From NCBI GenBank assembly GCA_019638115.1, contig JAHBUK010000001.1, positions 948,238-1,012,237 of the forward strand: a DNA stretch of 64,000 nucleotides, in the 5' to 3' direction. Shown one piece after another: positions 44,346 through 52,652 of the stretch. The first letter of the stretch is position 1, and the number at the start of each line of letters is the position of its first letter. A program made the position numbers and the translations under genes. The notes under the pieces were generated by a model. The model had not been told where the DNA came from and did not search any database. It was given only the letters and a program-made list of their open reading frames with translations. Origin of the DNA: Flavobacteriales bacterium (GTDB lineage Bacteria; Bacteroidota; Bacteroidia; Flavobacteriales_F; PHOS-HE28).

Positions 44346-45134
44346 TTAGCGCTTGATGAAGGTCTCGCCCGTCTTGTTGTCGTAGTTCAGGTAGTACATG
44401 TCCTTCTTCAGGGTGGAAACATCCACACGGTCGGCCATGCCCCGCTTCACGATGTTGCCGTACTGGTCGTAGATCTCGAACATGGTCTTTTGGCTGAACG
44501 TGATCTCGTCCTTGGGTTTGGCAGGACCCCAGGTGACCACGGCCACTTTGTTGTCGGTGAATTTCACGGTCTCGCTGTAGCGCGCCCGGCGGCTCATGTC
44601 CACCTGCTTCACACGGAACGTGTTCTCGCCACTGTGTGCCGAAACCTGAAAATGGTAGGTGTGCTCACCGGGTGCTCCCACGCCGGCCACCTCACCCACC
44701 TTCACCCACTTGTTCCAGCGCTTCTGTTCCACGATGTAGGGCAGTTCGCCCGTTTCGTTGGTGGCGATCCAGGTGTATTTGCCTTCGCTGTTGATGGACT
44801 GGTGCACGATGTCGAAGGTGCTCTTGGGGCGCAGCACTTCCGGATTGAGGACCACCGGGGTGCAGCCATCCTTGTGGCGGATCTTCACCATCACGGCATC
44901 ACCGACCTTCAGCCCGAAGTTGTTCATGTCCACCTCGAAGGCGCTGGAGTTTATCTCATCGGTGGCGATCTGGTCGTTCACCGTAACCTCGAACACGCAA
45001 AAACCCACACCGGCTTCGGAGAAGGGATTCTGGATGAAGAGGTTCTTCCCTTGGTAGTTGCCTTGAAGCACGACTACGCCGGCCGAAGCGGAAAAACTCA
45101 GTGCTGCAAAAGCAGCGAAGTGAAGAAGGCGCAT
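44346..45134 (-). CDS. Secreted protein with C-terminal sorting-like domain, unknown function
   Basis: This 262-residue protein has a signal peptide (MRLLHFAAFAALSFSASAG). The mature chain starts VVVLQGNYQGKNLFIQNPF and contains VGFCVFEVTVNDQIATDEIN, then SSAFEVDMNNF and VGDAVMVKIRHKDGCTP, and ends in FEIYDQYGNIVKRGMADRVD and DNKTGETFIKR, which looks like a shortened T9SS type A C-terminal domain. I recall this as a conserved uncharacterised Bacteroidota protein. The start at ATG 45134 is chosen for the signal peptide. It has its own terminator. Confidence 0.8.
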   Translation of the reverse strand: MRLLHFAAFAALSFSASAGVVVLQGNYQGKNLFIQNPFSEAGVGFCVFEVTVNDQIATDEINSSAFEVDMNNFGLKVGDAVMVKIRHKDGCTPVVLNPEVLRPKSTFDIVHQSINSEGKYTWIATNETGELPYIVEQKRWNKWVKVGEVAGVGAPGEHTYHFQVSAHSGENTFRVKQVDMSRRARYSETVKFTDNKVAVVTWGPAKPKDEITFSQKTMFEIYDQYGNIVKRGMADRVDVSTLKKDMYYLNYDNKTGETFIKR

Positions 45135-45246
45135 GGGTTCACCGGGTATAGAGCCGACAATGATACGGACCAGCACAGGATTTTCCTATGCCGCGGGGGC
45201 TGTGTACGCGGCTCGGCCGCACTTGTTGCGCCACAGCCCTTACGGC

Positions 45247-45861
45247 TTAGTGGTGGTCGCTCAGGCGCACACCGGCCTGCACCTCCACACGAAGGTGGTT
45301 CTCCGCTGGCGGAATGGGGCAGGAATAGCGGCTGTTGTAAGCGCAGTATGGGTTGTAGGCCTTGTTGAAATCCAGCTCCACCTCCTTGCCGAGCGGGCCT
45401 TCCAGGTCCAGGTAGCGCCCGCCGCCGTAGGTGGTCTCCCCATTGGTGAGGTCTGTGAAAGGCACGAAGAGGTGGTTGGCGTACTCGCTCTTTTTGGCCA
45501 GGTCCACGTTGCGGTACACCGTGAGCGTGTGTTTGCGGCCATCCAAGGTGAAGGTGAGCTTACCCACCGGCATATAGGTGGGCAAGCGGTCCGTGGTGGT
45601 GGGCATGGCGAAAGCACGGCCTTCGCGGGATTTGAAGCGGGCCTGAACACGGAATCGCGGGTCGGGCGCGTAACGGTCCAAGTTCGTGAAGCCCAAGCGC
45701 TCTTCCGGGCGAAGCGGGCTCTTGATGCTGTCCTTGAACGTGGCTTCGATCTCCTGCCAGTAGGCCTCCAGTTCGGCCTCCCAGGGTTTAGTGATGGTTT
45801 GGGCGCGGACTCCGATCGCGGACAGCACACCCAGCACAAGCGTGAAAAGTACCCTCCTCAT
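45247..45861 (-). CDS. DUF1684 family protein
   Basis: This 204-residue protein has a signal peptide (MRRVLFTLVLGVLSAIGVRA). It matches the DUF1684 family: RFRVQARFKSREGRAFAMP, TLDGRKHTLTVYRN, FVPFTDLTNGETTYGGGRYL and the highly conserved YNPYCAYNSRYSCPIPPAEN with its two cysteines. The function of the family is unknown to me; it is probably periplasmic. The start codon overlaps the stop of the upstream lipoprotein gene by 4 bp, so the two are co-translated. Confidence 0.92.
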   Translation of the reverse strand: MRRVLFTLVLGVLSAIGVRAQTITKPWEAELEAYWQEIEATFKDSIKSPLRPEERLGFTNLDRYAPDPRFRVQARFKSREGRAFAMPTTTDRLPTYMPVGKLTFTLDGRKHTLTVYRNVDLAKKSEYANHLFVPFTDLTNGETTYGGGRYLDLEGPLGKEVELDFNKAYNPYCAYNSRYSCPIPPAENHLRVEVQAGVRLSDHH

Positions 45862-46394
45862 GCCGCAACGGCAGCGGGACGCACCGCCTTCACCATGATC
45901 GCCACATCCGCTTCGTTGAAGCGCCCATCGCTGGCACTTTCCACCACGAAACTGCGGTCGCCCACGCGGATCACTTGGTAGAAGTGGATGAACACCAGCG
46001 CATCATCCGGGTAGCTCATGCGGTACACCAAGATGTCGGGGCTTTCTTCGATCACCTCGAAGGTGCGGAGCATGTCCCGCTCGAAGCCTGCTTTCAGGCG
46101 GGCCATGTCACCGGCATCCTCCATGATGGTCAATCCGAAGCGTTCACCGGCCCCTACGCGCAGGTGACCGAACTCCTCCACCCATTGGGCACCGGCAAAG
46201 ACCGAATCCGGGCCGGCCTCCAGCACCTGTGGCAAGGACACGACCAAGGGCATGTCAAAGGGCTCGAGGTCCAACAGGTATTCCGAACTGGCCTGTGCCG
46301 CCTGATCGGCAGCCAGTTGTTCAGCAGCCTCCTGTTTGCCGTCGCCACAGGCGGCGAGCAGGAGGGCAACGAAGAGGCTCCACTTATGCTTCAT
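45858..46394 (-). CDS. Lipoprotein of unknown function
   Basis: The protein has 178 residues. The start at ATG 46394 gives a standard leader KHKWSLFVALLLAACGDGK with lipobox LLAAC. The mature part begins with an Ala/Gln/Glu-rich linker (KQEAAEQLAADQAAQASSEY) and continues with an alpha/beta domain (PFDMPLVVSLPQVL, YQVIRVGDRSFVVESA). No family is recognised. A perfect -7 promoter box sits only a few bases before the ATG, suggesting a leaderless transcript. It is co-translated with the DUF1684 gene. Confidence 0.8.
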   Translation of the reverse strand: MKHKWSLFVALLLAACGDGKQEAAEQLAADQAAQASSEYLLDLEPFDMPLVVSLPQVLEAGPDSVFAGAQWVEEFGHLRVGAGERFGLTIMEDAGDMARLKAGFERDMLRTFEVIEESPDILVYRMSYPDDALVFIHFYQVIRVGDRSFVVESASDGRFNEADVAIMVKAVRPAAVAA

Positions 46395-46398
46395 GATC

Positions 46399-46406
46399 CA
46401 AAGGTA
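46399..46406 (-). promoter_or_regulatory. -7 box directly before the lipoprotein start (possible leaderless mRNA)
   Basis: TACCTTTG on the minus strand, an exact TAnnTTTG match, ends 4 bp before the ATG at 46394. Transcription would start at or next to the initiation codon. No -33 TTG is evident. Confidence 0.5.
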
Positions 46407-46501
46407 GACTGCTACAAGAACAGCATTGCATGGCACAGGGGAAGCACTGGAAGCTTCACTACCACGAGTACGATCGGTCTGTACTCCTTCATGACCTGGT
46501 C

Positions 46502-48019
46502 CTACTCCTTGATCCAACGCCCCGAAGCCAATGGCATACCAAGCGGGTCAACAAGCCTGTACATGTACATCCCGGTCGCCAGATCGGATGCATCGACTTG
46601 AATGGTGCCATACGCCATGGTCCCAGTACAGACCACCTTTCCCTCCATGTCGTACAGTTCCAAAACAGCACTACGGTCCGGTCCGTTCATGATCAGCGTG
46701 AATCCCTCCGTACCTGGGTTGGGGAATATGCGAACAGGTGCCAGGTACAGATCCTCCTGGATCCCAACGGTGCAATCCTCCGGACCGAACTTCTGTGCCC
46801 AACCTTCGAAAAGGAATTGAGGAGCGTTCAGGTCCACCCGCCCTCCGCATAGGATGAATCCACCATCGTTGGTCGCTTTGATCCGGTCCACCCAGTAATA
46901 CGCATTCTCTGCTATTCCATCCACGACATAGGAACACTGTACATTCAACGAAGTATCCAACTGATGAACACGAACACGGTTCGGGATATCCGGGAGAAAG
47001 GGAGTGAACACGAGTTGGCCAACGAAAAAGTTCTCCATGGCAGCTAGTAGTATCCGGTCATCTTGCACAATGGATGACCGCAGGGCAGCGGGATGGTCCA
47101 ACGGATACTCACTCTCCGGCAGATACGCAGCCAGCCAATCGCCTTGGGTGGTGATCTTCTGGATAACGGCCCGATAACTGGAACCAGCTCCCCTGCGGCC
47201 GCTTACTATCAAATCGCCGCTTGGAAGTTGACTCATATGAAGCAGGTCGGAAATATTGTTCTGGAACGTCAACGGCCCTGCAGCTCCATCCAAGGTTTGC
47301 CCTACAAAGCCATCCACAAGTTCCAACGCATTGGAGAACTTGGAATAGCTCGCGAAGCCGTACTCAAAGAATGGTAGTTGGGGAACACCATAGGCAGTTA
47401 CAAGCAGAGTATCCTCATGGATCCGTGTAATGTCGCGACCGGCTAATATTCCATCACTTACATACTGGAATCCGGCCAAGGAATCGCCATTCTGGTTGAT
47501 GCGGATAAGTTGGATGGTATTCCAAGACACCCATTCAGTAATTGCCCCATTACCGAGTATGATCAGATCTCCGTTCGATTCTCGATGAACGTTATCCAGG
47601 AATATGCGCCAAAGGCCCGAAGCGCGATAGCTCGCGGAATCGATGCGCTGTAGCTGGCCATCCGACGCATACCAGCAGAAAGACTCATCACCTTCCACAA
47701 CACGCTGGTCACCGACGGCAGAGATCTTTCCGGATCCATCCTGACTTAAGGCCCAAACACTTGCAGCGAGGCTATCTCCCCAAAGCCGGATGATGTCCGT
47801 TAATGACCCACTGTAGTCCACATGTGCCAAGTAAGACCTCCTCGAAGGAGTCGCTGCGAGATTATATTGCGTGATGGCCGCAACGTATCCGCTCCCAGTT
47901 TCGACAATGTCCGTTATCCTCGATCGTCCGAAGGTGTCTGCGAAACGAAAGGACCAGGCATCCTGGCCCATGACCACTGAAGTGATCATGGGCCAGAATA
48001 TCCAAAATAAGCGGGTCAT
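46502..48019 (-). CDS. Secreted T9SS type A protein with degenerate propeller repeats
   Basis: This 505-residue secreted protein has a leader MTRLFWIFWPMITSVVMG and many repeats that look like propeller blades (GSGYVAAITQYNL, SNGDLIILGNGAIT, LPSGDLIVSGRRG, NDGGFILCGGRVD). A type A sorting domain ends it (VRIFPNPGTEGFTLIMNG ... GMYMYRLVDPLG). The codon use and base composition are clearly less GC-rich than in neighbouring genes, a feature shared with the gene upstream, whose stop overlaps its start by 4 bp. The two form one expression unit. The function is unknown. Confidence 0.88.
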   Translation of the reverse strand: MTRLFWIFWPMITSVVMGQDAWSFRFADTFGRSRITDIVETGSGYVAAITQYNLAATPSRRSYLAHVDYSGSLTDIIRLWGDSLAASVWALSQDGSGKISAVGDQRVVEGDESFCWYASDGQLQRIDSASYRASGLWRIFLDNVHRESNGDLIILGNGAITEWVSWNTIQLIRINQNGDSLAGFQYVSDGILAGRDITRIHEDTLLVTAYGVPQLPFFEYGFASYSKFSNALELVDGFVGQTLDGAAGPLTFQNNISDLLHMSQLPSGDLIVSGRRGAGSSYRAVIQKITTQGDWLAAYLPESEYPLDHPAALRSSIVQDDRILLAAMENFFVGQLVFTPFLPDIPNRVRVHQLDTSLNVQCSYVVDGIAENAYYWVDRIKATNDGGFILCGGRVDLNAPQFLFEGWAQKFGPEDCTVGIQEDLYLAPVRIFPNPGTEGFTLIMNGPDRSAVLELYDMEGKVVCTGTMAYGTIQVDASDLATGMYMYRLVDPLGMPLASGRWIKE

Positions 48020-49068
48020 TGGTTAGTACCACAGTTTAGCTGCCCGTATGTGAACAGTGCCATGTGGTAATATTCAGCATTTTCTCCACCAGCGAAGAAC
48101 CAATCATCCACTGTGACCGCAGATGCGGTTCTGTTACTCGGCTTCAGTTGCATCATGACGTCATACATGCCTTGCGTGTAAAACGACATTTGTGCGGGAG
48201 AAAGACAATTGGTACACGTAACTGCATTTTGGCAGTAGTAGGTCTTGAACGGGGTTGCAGGTATCCCGGTCGGAAAATCCGTATGGGAATAATTCGCATC
48301 GGCTCCACCCCATTGCCACTTCACGCCCCGAGTAGTAACCGAGGAGTAGTAGCAGTTAACGTTCAGCCGTGGAAGAGTAGCACGAACCCGCTGCTGGATC
48401 CGAATATCCGCGCATTGCGTTGCACCTCCATTGTTAGGACCACAGCCACAATTGTTGTTGGGCTGATCAAGGAATCCAAAATAGATGTAGTCGTTGGGTC
48501 CATAAGACGTATTAGGACCCGCCTTGTCGTAGTCAAATCCTTTTTGGATCAAAACCCGGGCACTGACCTCAGAACCAACCACCTCAGAGAAGCTAACATC
48601 CGCGACTATCAGATGCTCAACGCTTTCATCGATCATTGCTTCCAGCTGATCCCTGAGACCATTGTACGCCGCAAAAGCATCCGAAATCAATACCCCATTG
48701 GAACCAACGGGCATGCTGAACTCCAAGCTATCCACGCTGGTCTGATTGCACTCAAGCCATGCGCTGGCAACACTGAAGTTCAGGGCAGCTTCGATGTACC
48801 ACTCAGCACTATCAAGGGTGCACGCCTCACCAGACTTTGACCCTTCGATCTTTCCACCTTTTTCCAAGAACGCCATAATACGCGGGGTTACATCTTGGTA
48901 GCCTGTTGTCGCTTCAGGCAGGCGATCAGACAAGTCTTCTTTCTGACATCCAACAGCTACGACCCCAACCAAAGATAGGGCAGCAAATACCCTTATAAAG
49001 AGGTTATTGGGGGTTGGGGGTTGGGGGTTGGGGGTTGGGGGTTGGGGGTTGGGGGTTGGGGTCTTCAT
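48016..49068 (-). CDS. Lipoprotein preceded by a heptanucleotide-encoded PTPNPQP repeat
   Basis: The protein has 350 residues. The first 20 codons are encoded by the AACCCCC microsatellite and read KTPTPNPQPPTPNPQPPTPN. A hydrophobic leader FIRVFAALSLVGVVAVGC with its lipobox cysteine follows. The mature protein has many cysteines (NNNCGCGPNNGGATQC, CQNAVTCTNCLSPAQM), likely forming disulfides, and no family that I recognise. Because the repeat unit is 7 bases, gain or loss of units would shift the frame and switch expression. The microsatellite may also simply be an unlucky upstream extension, but no other ATG lies before the leader. It is AT-richer than its surroundings. Confidence 0.75.
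   Translation of the reverse strand: MKTPTPNPQPPTPNPQPPTPNNLFIRVFAALSLVGVVAVGCQKEDLSDRLPEATTGYQDVTPRIMAFLEKGGKIEGSKSGEACTLDSAEWYIEAALNFSVASAWLECNQTSVDSLEFSMPVGSNGVLISDAFAAYNGLRDQLEAMIDESVEHLIVADVSFSEVVGSEVSARVLIQKGFDYDKAGPNTSYGPNDYIYFGFLDQPNNNCGCGPNNGGATQCADIRIQQRVRATLPRLNVNCYYSSVTTRGVKWQWGGADANYSHTDFPTGIPATPFKTYYCQNAVTCTNCLSPAQMSFYTQGMYDVMMQLKPSNRTASAVTVDDWFFAGGENAEYYHMALFTYGQLNCGTNQ
49009..49061. repeat. Heptanucleotide tandem repeat (GGGGGTT x7 plus GGGG)
   Basis: Seven perfect GGGGGTT units plus GGGG, 53 bp, lie inside the 5' end of the lipoprotein gene (AACCCCC on the coding strand). The run of G tracts could fold into G-quadruplexes on the plus strand. Confidence 0.97.
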
Positions 49069-49132
49069 AGCGTTATGGGTTTACAACGAACTTAAACCAA
49101 ATATTGGAGCTTTCGATATGTATTCAAAAAAC

Positions 49133-50212
49133 TCATGTCCGCTCTGCCCAATTGATATCCCCGCCTGGCGTTAGCCCCCGTCCTCCAAACGCCCGATCCG
49201 CGCGCACCTCGGGGTCCAGTGGGCGGTCGTGCAGCAGGTGGTCCGCCAAGTGCTCCGCGCACCACGGGGCCAGCATCACGCCCCGGGCGCCCAAACCGTT
49301 CATCACCGCTTCGTGCGGCCCTGTGCGGCCCAGTATGGGTCGGCGGTCAGCTGCCGCAGGCCGCACACCGCACCAGTGATCGAGCACCTCGGCCGGCAAG
49401 GGGCTCAGCTTGGCCAACTGACCAAGCAGGTAAGTGCGTGCTTCATCGGTCGGTCCATCCCACACACGGTCCCATTTGAAGGTGGCACCCACGCGATACG
49501 TTCCATCCGGCTGTGGCAAGACGAACACGCCGCGGTGCAGCATGCGGGATGTTCGCAAGCCCGGGATGCGGAGCGTTAGGCCCTCCCCCTTCACCGGAAC
49601 CAGACCGGCAAGCGCATCAAAAGGCCCCGTGCAGCGCACCAACAGGGCCGCGCTATGTGTACCGATGCGCACCCCGTGATCATCGTTCACAATGTCCTGC
49701 TCACGCACCTCCAGCTCCGTGAGTGCGCCTTGGTCCAACAAGTACCGGCGCTGCGCATGGAGCATGGCCGGCACATCCACCCAGGCACAGGCATGCACGG
49801 TACCGTGACCATGGGGTGCGTTCAAGGCCTGTCCTTCCAGTTCGTCTTGCGCGCGTTGGTCCACAAAAGACGCCGTGCCGGGGGCGGTCATGGCCTTCTG
49901 CCACTGGGCCGCCTCCCGCTCACCGGGGAAGAGCTTCACCAGTTCAACGGGGTGCCAGAAGCGGGCACCGAGGCGCTCCTCCCAAGCCCTGTAGAAGGCC
50001 TGCGCCAAGGGCAGCAACTCGAGGGCGCGCCAACTGGGCACATCACGCTTCAGCACCACCGGGTTCACCACTCCGGCAGCCGCCATGGAGGCGTTGCCCG
50101 GCCGCTTGCTATCGTACACATGCACACGCAGGCCGCGCTGCATGAGCACCTCGGCCAGTACCGCGCCGGCGATACCACGGCCAAGTATGAGCACATCGTG
50201 CGTGTGTTCCAC
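49133..50212 (-). CDS. FAD-dependent oxidoreductase (DAO family)
   Basis: This 359-residue flavoprotein of the D-amino-acid oxidase/DadA fold has the N-terminal dinucleotide motif VLILGRGIAGAVLAEVLMQR, then VYDSKRPGNASMAAAGVVNP. The C-terminal flavin-contact region contains YRVGATFKWDRVWDGPT, then CGVRPAAADRRPILGRTG and GLGARGVMLAPWCAEHLADH. This resembles ThiO and the oxidase half of MnmC. The substrate is probably a secondary amine or amino acid; the exact reaction cannot be read. It begins 16 bp after the OmpA-family gene on the same strand. Confidence 0.88.
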   Translation of the reverse strand: MEHTHDVLILGRGIAGAVLAEVLMQRGLRVHVYDSKRPGNASMAAAGVVNPVVLKRDVPSWRALELLPLAQAFYRAWEERLGARFWHPVELVKLFPGEREAAQWQKAMTAPGTASFVDQRAQDELEGQALNAPHGHGTVHACAWVDVPAMLHAQRRYLLDQGALTELEVREQDIVNDDHGVRIGTHSAALLVRCTGPFDALAGLVPVKGEGLTLRIPGLRTSRMLHRGVFVLPQPDGTYRVGATFKWDRVWDGPTDEARTYLLGQLAKLSPLPAEVLDHWCGVRPAAADRRPILGRTGPHEAVMNGLGARGVMLAPWCAEHLADHLLHDRPLDPEVRADRAFGGRGLTPGGDINWAERT

Positions 50213-50228
50213 GCTGCAAGGTCGCTTA

Positions 50229-51548
50229 TCAGAGCTTCACGAACTCCACGCGGCGGTTGTTCGCCTTGCCCTGTGGCGAATCATTGGGACCGGCCGGGTC
50301 GCTTTGGCCCTTGCCATCGGTCTCCATGCGGCCTGCATCAATGCCGAACTCCTTGGTAAGGGCCTCCTTCACGGAGGCTGCGCGGCGTTTGCTCAACTCC
50401 AGGTTCTTCGCCGCGTCGCCATCGCTGTCGGTGTGCCCGATGATGCGCACCCGCACCCCGGCGTTCTCGCTCAGGGTGGCTGCTATGTCCTTCAGGGTAC
50501 CGTAGCTCTCGGGCTTGATGCGATCGCTGCCACTGTCGAACAGGATGCCGCGGGTAACGAGTTTGCCCTCGCTGATGAGCTTGTTGCGCGTATCGGGGGC
50601 ACCGGCGGCCACTCGGAGATCACCCATGTAGGTAACACTCTCCCCGCAGCTGCCGCTCTCCACCACCATTCGGTACTTCACCCCTTCCTGGAACGCGCGG
50701 GGCAGGTCCCACACCTTCTCTTCGTTGATGTACACACGCAGCCGGTTCTTCTGGCGCCACACGGAGATGCGTGCGAAAGGCGCGATGTTGCGGTGTACGA
50801 ATCCGCTTTGGGACCGCTCGTTGCTCATGATCATGGAGCCGTCCTTGGCATGTACGATAACCCCGGTGTGGCCTCTGCTGCCGCTGGCGTCCTGTGGGCC
50901 GATGCTCACCGATACCCTCGCCTCGTTCTCAAAGCGCAACAGGTTGGCCGCATCGGGAATGAAGTGCAAGGTGATGCCCCCGCAGTAGAAGCTGTATTCA
51001 TCCATCACCGCCGCATTGAACTCCAAGGTGGCGTTATCGGGTATCTCGCCCAGGAACTCCGGATAGAATATGCCCGCGCCGCTGAGCTTCAGATAGCGCC
51101 CTTCGCGGCCGCTGATGGTGACCACCTCGCCCGCGCTGTTGGTGTTCCACTTGGCGGGGAAATCGCCGATGGCATCCTGGCTGAAGTCCTCGAAGGCGAT
51201 AATGCGTTCGCCGGGCACGAAATCGAACTTGCTGTACGCCTTCAGGGTGGCCGGGGCGGAATTGGCGCCACCACCGGGATTGCCGCCCGAAGCGGGCGCG
51301 TCTTCGGCAGGGCTGTCGCCATCACCAGCGGGAGCCGAGCTGCCCTTTTTGCCTTGGGTAGCTCCTCTTGCCCCCTTGTCCACTCCTTCCTCGGCTTTGT
51401 CCAAGCCACGGTCCATGGTGCGATCCACCTTGCGGTCCAAACGTTCTTTCGCTTTCTGCTCCAAGCGATCACCGATGTTGATCTGGCCATGGAGCTCACC
51501 CATGCAACAAAGGGCCACGGACACGAGCACTACCAACACGTTCTTCAT
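50229..51548 (-). CDS. OmpA-family outer membrane/peptidoglycan-binding protein
   Basis: The protein has 439 residues with a signal peptide (MKNVLVVLVSVALCCMGELH). A charged coiled segment (DRLEQKAKERLDRKVDRTMD) and a Gly/Pro/Ala-rich linker follow. A central LamG/DUF1080-like sandwich (about 110-300: IAFEDFSQDAIGDFPAKWNT, RISVWRQKNRLRVYINEEKV) comes next. The C-terminal OmpA domain (about 325-439) contains LFDSGSDRIKPESYGTLKDI and VRIIGHTDSDGDAAKNLELS, then RRAASVKEAL, where the D and R residues bind peptidoglycan. It is likely anchored between outer membrane and cell wall. The start is ATG 51548. The FAD oxidoreductase gene follows. Confidence 0.92.
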   Translation of the reverse strand: MKNVLVVLVSVALCCMGELHGQINIGDRLEQKAKERLDRKVDRTMDRGLDKAEEGVDKGARGATQGKKGSSAPAGDGDSPAEDAPASGGNPGGGANSAPATLKAYSKFDFVPGERIIAFEDFSQDAIGDFPAKWNTNSAGEVVTISGREGRYLKLSGAGIFYPEFLGEIPDNATLEFNAAVMDEYSFYCGGITLHFIPDAANLLRFENEARVSVSIGPQDASGSRGHTGVIVHAKDGSMIMSNERSQSGFVHRNIAPFARISVWRQKNRLRVYINEEKVWDLPRAFQEGVKYRMVVESGSCGESVTYMGDLRVAAGAPDTRNKLISEGKLVTRGILFDSGSDRIKPESYGTLKDIAATLSENAGVRVRIIGHTDSDGDAAKNLELSKRRAASVKEALTKEFGIDAGRMETDGKGQSDPAGPNDSPQGKANNRRVEFVKL

Positions 51549-51732
51549 GCGGCGCAAATTACGCCGAACGGTCCAAAGCAACCCACGAAACCATCGCTAT
51601 TAACGACAAGGGGGGCGATCTCAGCCCTTCAGCCTTTGCTCATAAGTACCCTTCGTGTTCGCCCTACGAAGGTGTTATGGCCTTGCAAAATGCACGTGGC
51701 ACGGTGTGCGCACCGATAACCCGACCGGGCTC

Positions 51733-52092
51733 TCAGGCTGCCAAGGCTCGCGCCATGCGCTCCACCAGGGCGGCCTGGTCGTAGGGCTTCTGCACCAGGT
51801 CATTGGCACCAACGCTGCGCACGGTGGCGAAGAGGTGCGGCTTGTCGTAGGCGGTAAGCACGATGATCGGCACGTTGATGCCATGGGCGCGGACCTTCTC
51901 CACCACGGCAAGGCCATCCAAATAAGGCAGGCCCAGGTCCACCAGGATCAGGTCGGTGGGTTGTGCTTCGAGCTGTTCCACCACGGAGCGCCCATCGCGC
52001 AGGGCATTCACGGTCCAGCCGGCCTGCACCAGGTACTTCTCCAAAAGCTTGCGGACCAAGGCATCATCCTCGATCAAGGTAACGTGGTGCAT
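51733..52092 (-). CDS. CheY-like single-domain response regulator
   Basis: This 119-residue stand-alone receiver domain has acidic residues in VTLIEDDALV, the phosphoacceptor Asp in LILVDLGLPYLDG, Thr in IIVLTAYDKPH and Lys in DLVQKPYDQAAL. There is no output domain. It acts by protein contact or as a phosphorelay intermediate; no kinase is adjacent. It lies 39 bp after gtrA on the same strand and may be transcribed with the dxr-rseP-gtrA unit. Confidence 0.92.
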   Translation of the reverse strand: MHHVTLIEDDALVRKLLEKYLVQAGWTVNALRDGRSVVEQLEAQPTDLILVDLGLPYLDGLAVVEKVRAHGINVPIIVLTAYDKPHLFATVRSVGANDLVQKPYDQAALVERMARALAA

Positions 52093-52131
52093 GCGGCGGC
52101 AGATCGGACCGCTGTTACGCCAAAGCCCGGG

Positions 52132-52650
52132 TCAGAGTTGCTGCGGCTCGGTGCCGCTGGCCTTTGTCTTGAAGACCCAGTACTTCTGGGCAACAAAATT
52201 GAAGGCGGCACAAAAGCCCGTGGCGCCGGCGAAGGCCACCAAATATTTGTGGGGCACGAAGGCCAGCAGGTCCACGCCGTGCAGCACTTTCAGGAGGGCG
52301 GAGTTCATGCCCACGTTGAGCAGGAGCGAAACACCGTAGGTGGCCATGAAGCGCATCAAACGCTTGGTGTCGCGGTCCGTTTGCCGCCAGGTCCAGCGCT
52401 TGTTGAAGTAGTAGGTGACCAGGAGGCCACAGAGGAAGGAGAGCGTTTTGGCCAGGGCCTCGTTGCCGAGCTCGCCGGGCAGCACATCGGGCGGCAGCGT
52501 GTTCAGCAGCAGGCCGTAGCAGCTCAGGTCGGTTAGCACGGCCAGGCCACCGATGAAGGCGAACTTGGAGACCTGCTTGTTGGTCTCCGGCATGCCCTTG
52601 ATCGCAGCCCGTATCCGCTCCCTGCGGCCCCGCTTGACGTGCCTGGCCAT
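52132..52650 (-). CDS. GtrA-family membrane protein
   Basis: This 172-residue protein has four predicted transmembrane helices (about 30-50, 65-85, 100-120, 130-150) in GtrA arrangement: KFAFIGGLAVLTDLSCYGLL, LCGLLVTYYFNKRWTW, RFMATYGVSLLLNVGMNSAL and FNFVAQKYWVFK. The family flips undecaprenyl-phosphate-linked sugars or assists cell-surface glycosylation. The start is 2 bp after the rseP stop, so it is translationally linked. The basic N-terminus (MARHVKRGRRERIRAAIKG) is cytoplasmic. Confidence 0.93.
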   Translation of the reverse strand: MARHVKRGRRERIRAAIKGMPETNKQVSKFAFIGGLAVLTDLSCYGLLLNTLPPDVLPGELGNEALAKTLSFLCGLLVTYYFNKRWTWRQTDRDTKRLMRFMATYGVSLLLNVGMNSALLKVLHGVDLLAFVPHKYLVAFAGATGFCAAFNFVAQKYWVFKTKASGTEPQQL

Positions 52651-52652
52651 GC

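Noticed and set aside
49009..49061. Telomere-like sequence
   Set aside because: It is an internal 53-bp microsatellite inside a gene. Nothing else suggests a linear replicon end.
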